The translations under genes were made by a program, and so were the position numbers. 50,204 nt of DNA from an uncultured Anaerolineales bacterium (GTDB lineage: Bacteria; Chloroflexota; Anaerolineae; Anaerolineales; UBA4823), in contig CAIQJJ010000492.1 of assembly GCA_903872065.1 (NCBI GenBank), forward strand, positions 1 through 50,204, given 5' to 3'. Below are positions 50,193-50,204 of this stretch, piece after piece. The notes beneath the pieces are model-generated. The model searched no databases and was not told the origin of the DNA. It was given only the letters and a program-made list of their open reading frames with translations. How positions within the stretch are numbered: position 1 is the stretch's first letter; every line of letters starts with the position of its first letter.

Positions 50193-50204
50193 AGCAACCT
50201 GACA

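Overview
The window reads as ordinary, densely coding bacterial chromosome of moderately high GC. I place it tentatively in Chloroflexota (Anaerolineae-like). This rests on gene content only: Thr/Pro-rich lipoprotein linkers, a V4R-domain protein, a DUF4127 protein, an archaeal-type cupin phosphoglucose isomerase, a fused FTCD, and GAF-type kinases. No rRNA or marker-gene placement is possible here. TGA is a normal stop in most genes. I see no transposase, integrase, phage gene or CRISPR array, and no gene-free stretch longer than 300 bases.

Layout. (i) 1-9560, + strand: a carbohydrate-uptake and catabolism block with two ABC importers (a XylG/XylH-like pair, and a family-1 binding lipoprotein with two MalF/MalG-like permeases). 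Between them lie a DegT-type aminotransferase, a GH4 glycosidase, a cupin phosphoglucose isomerase and a ROK kinase, with very tight spacing or overlaps. (ii) 9609-16209: an ECF sigma/anti-sigma-like pair, a Crp/Fnr regulator divergent from moaA, a DUF92 protein, a PH-domain membrane protein and an exported C39-like peptidase with TPRs. A cluster of DnaA-box-like 9-mers lies at 13896-13967. (iii) 16248-25771, - strand: two GAF histidine kinases and a response regulator, dcd, a CapA-like lipoprotein, FTCD, a V4R protein, methylmalonyl-CoA epimerase and an unknown small gene, preceded by tRNA-Pro. (iv) 25932-34452: methyltransferase, Hsp20, birA, DedA, PrsW-like protease, a probable selenoprotein, an esterase, tRNA-Leu and glgC. 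(v) 34490-40037, - strand: a TetR-controlled ABC exporter operon. (vi) 40180-50204: a YgiQ-like radical SAM protein, a five-gene DUF2089/YvlB-like cluster with three tandem paralogues, an MFS exporter, a DUF4127 protein, an SDR, and a tRNA-Phe/tRNA-Gly unit.

The two most interesting systems are these. First, at 30498-31805 a lipoprotein reading frame is interrupted by a single in-frame TGA exactly where the first catalytic Cys of a DsbA/thioredoxin CxxC motif should be. The frame then continues through the rest of the DsbA-like domain into a cyclophilin domain, and a SECIS-like stem-loop lies just downstream. This is best read as a selenocysteine-containing DsbA-cyclophilin fusion, and the first gene of an operon with PrsW- and DedA-like membrane proteins. 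Second, at 42068-45564, a strong promoter and a terminator bracket five genes that all carry the same short helical-hairpin module (DUF2089 C-terminus / YvlB-like), which suggests a dedicated envelope-associated system. Several genes also have a -10 box 6-9 bases before the start codon and no Shine-Dalgarno sequence, suggesting leaderless mRNAs.
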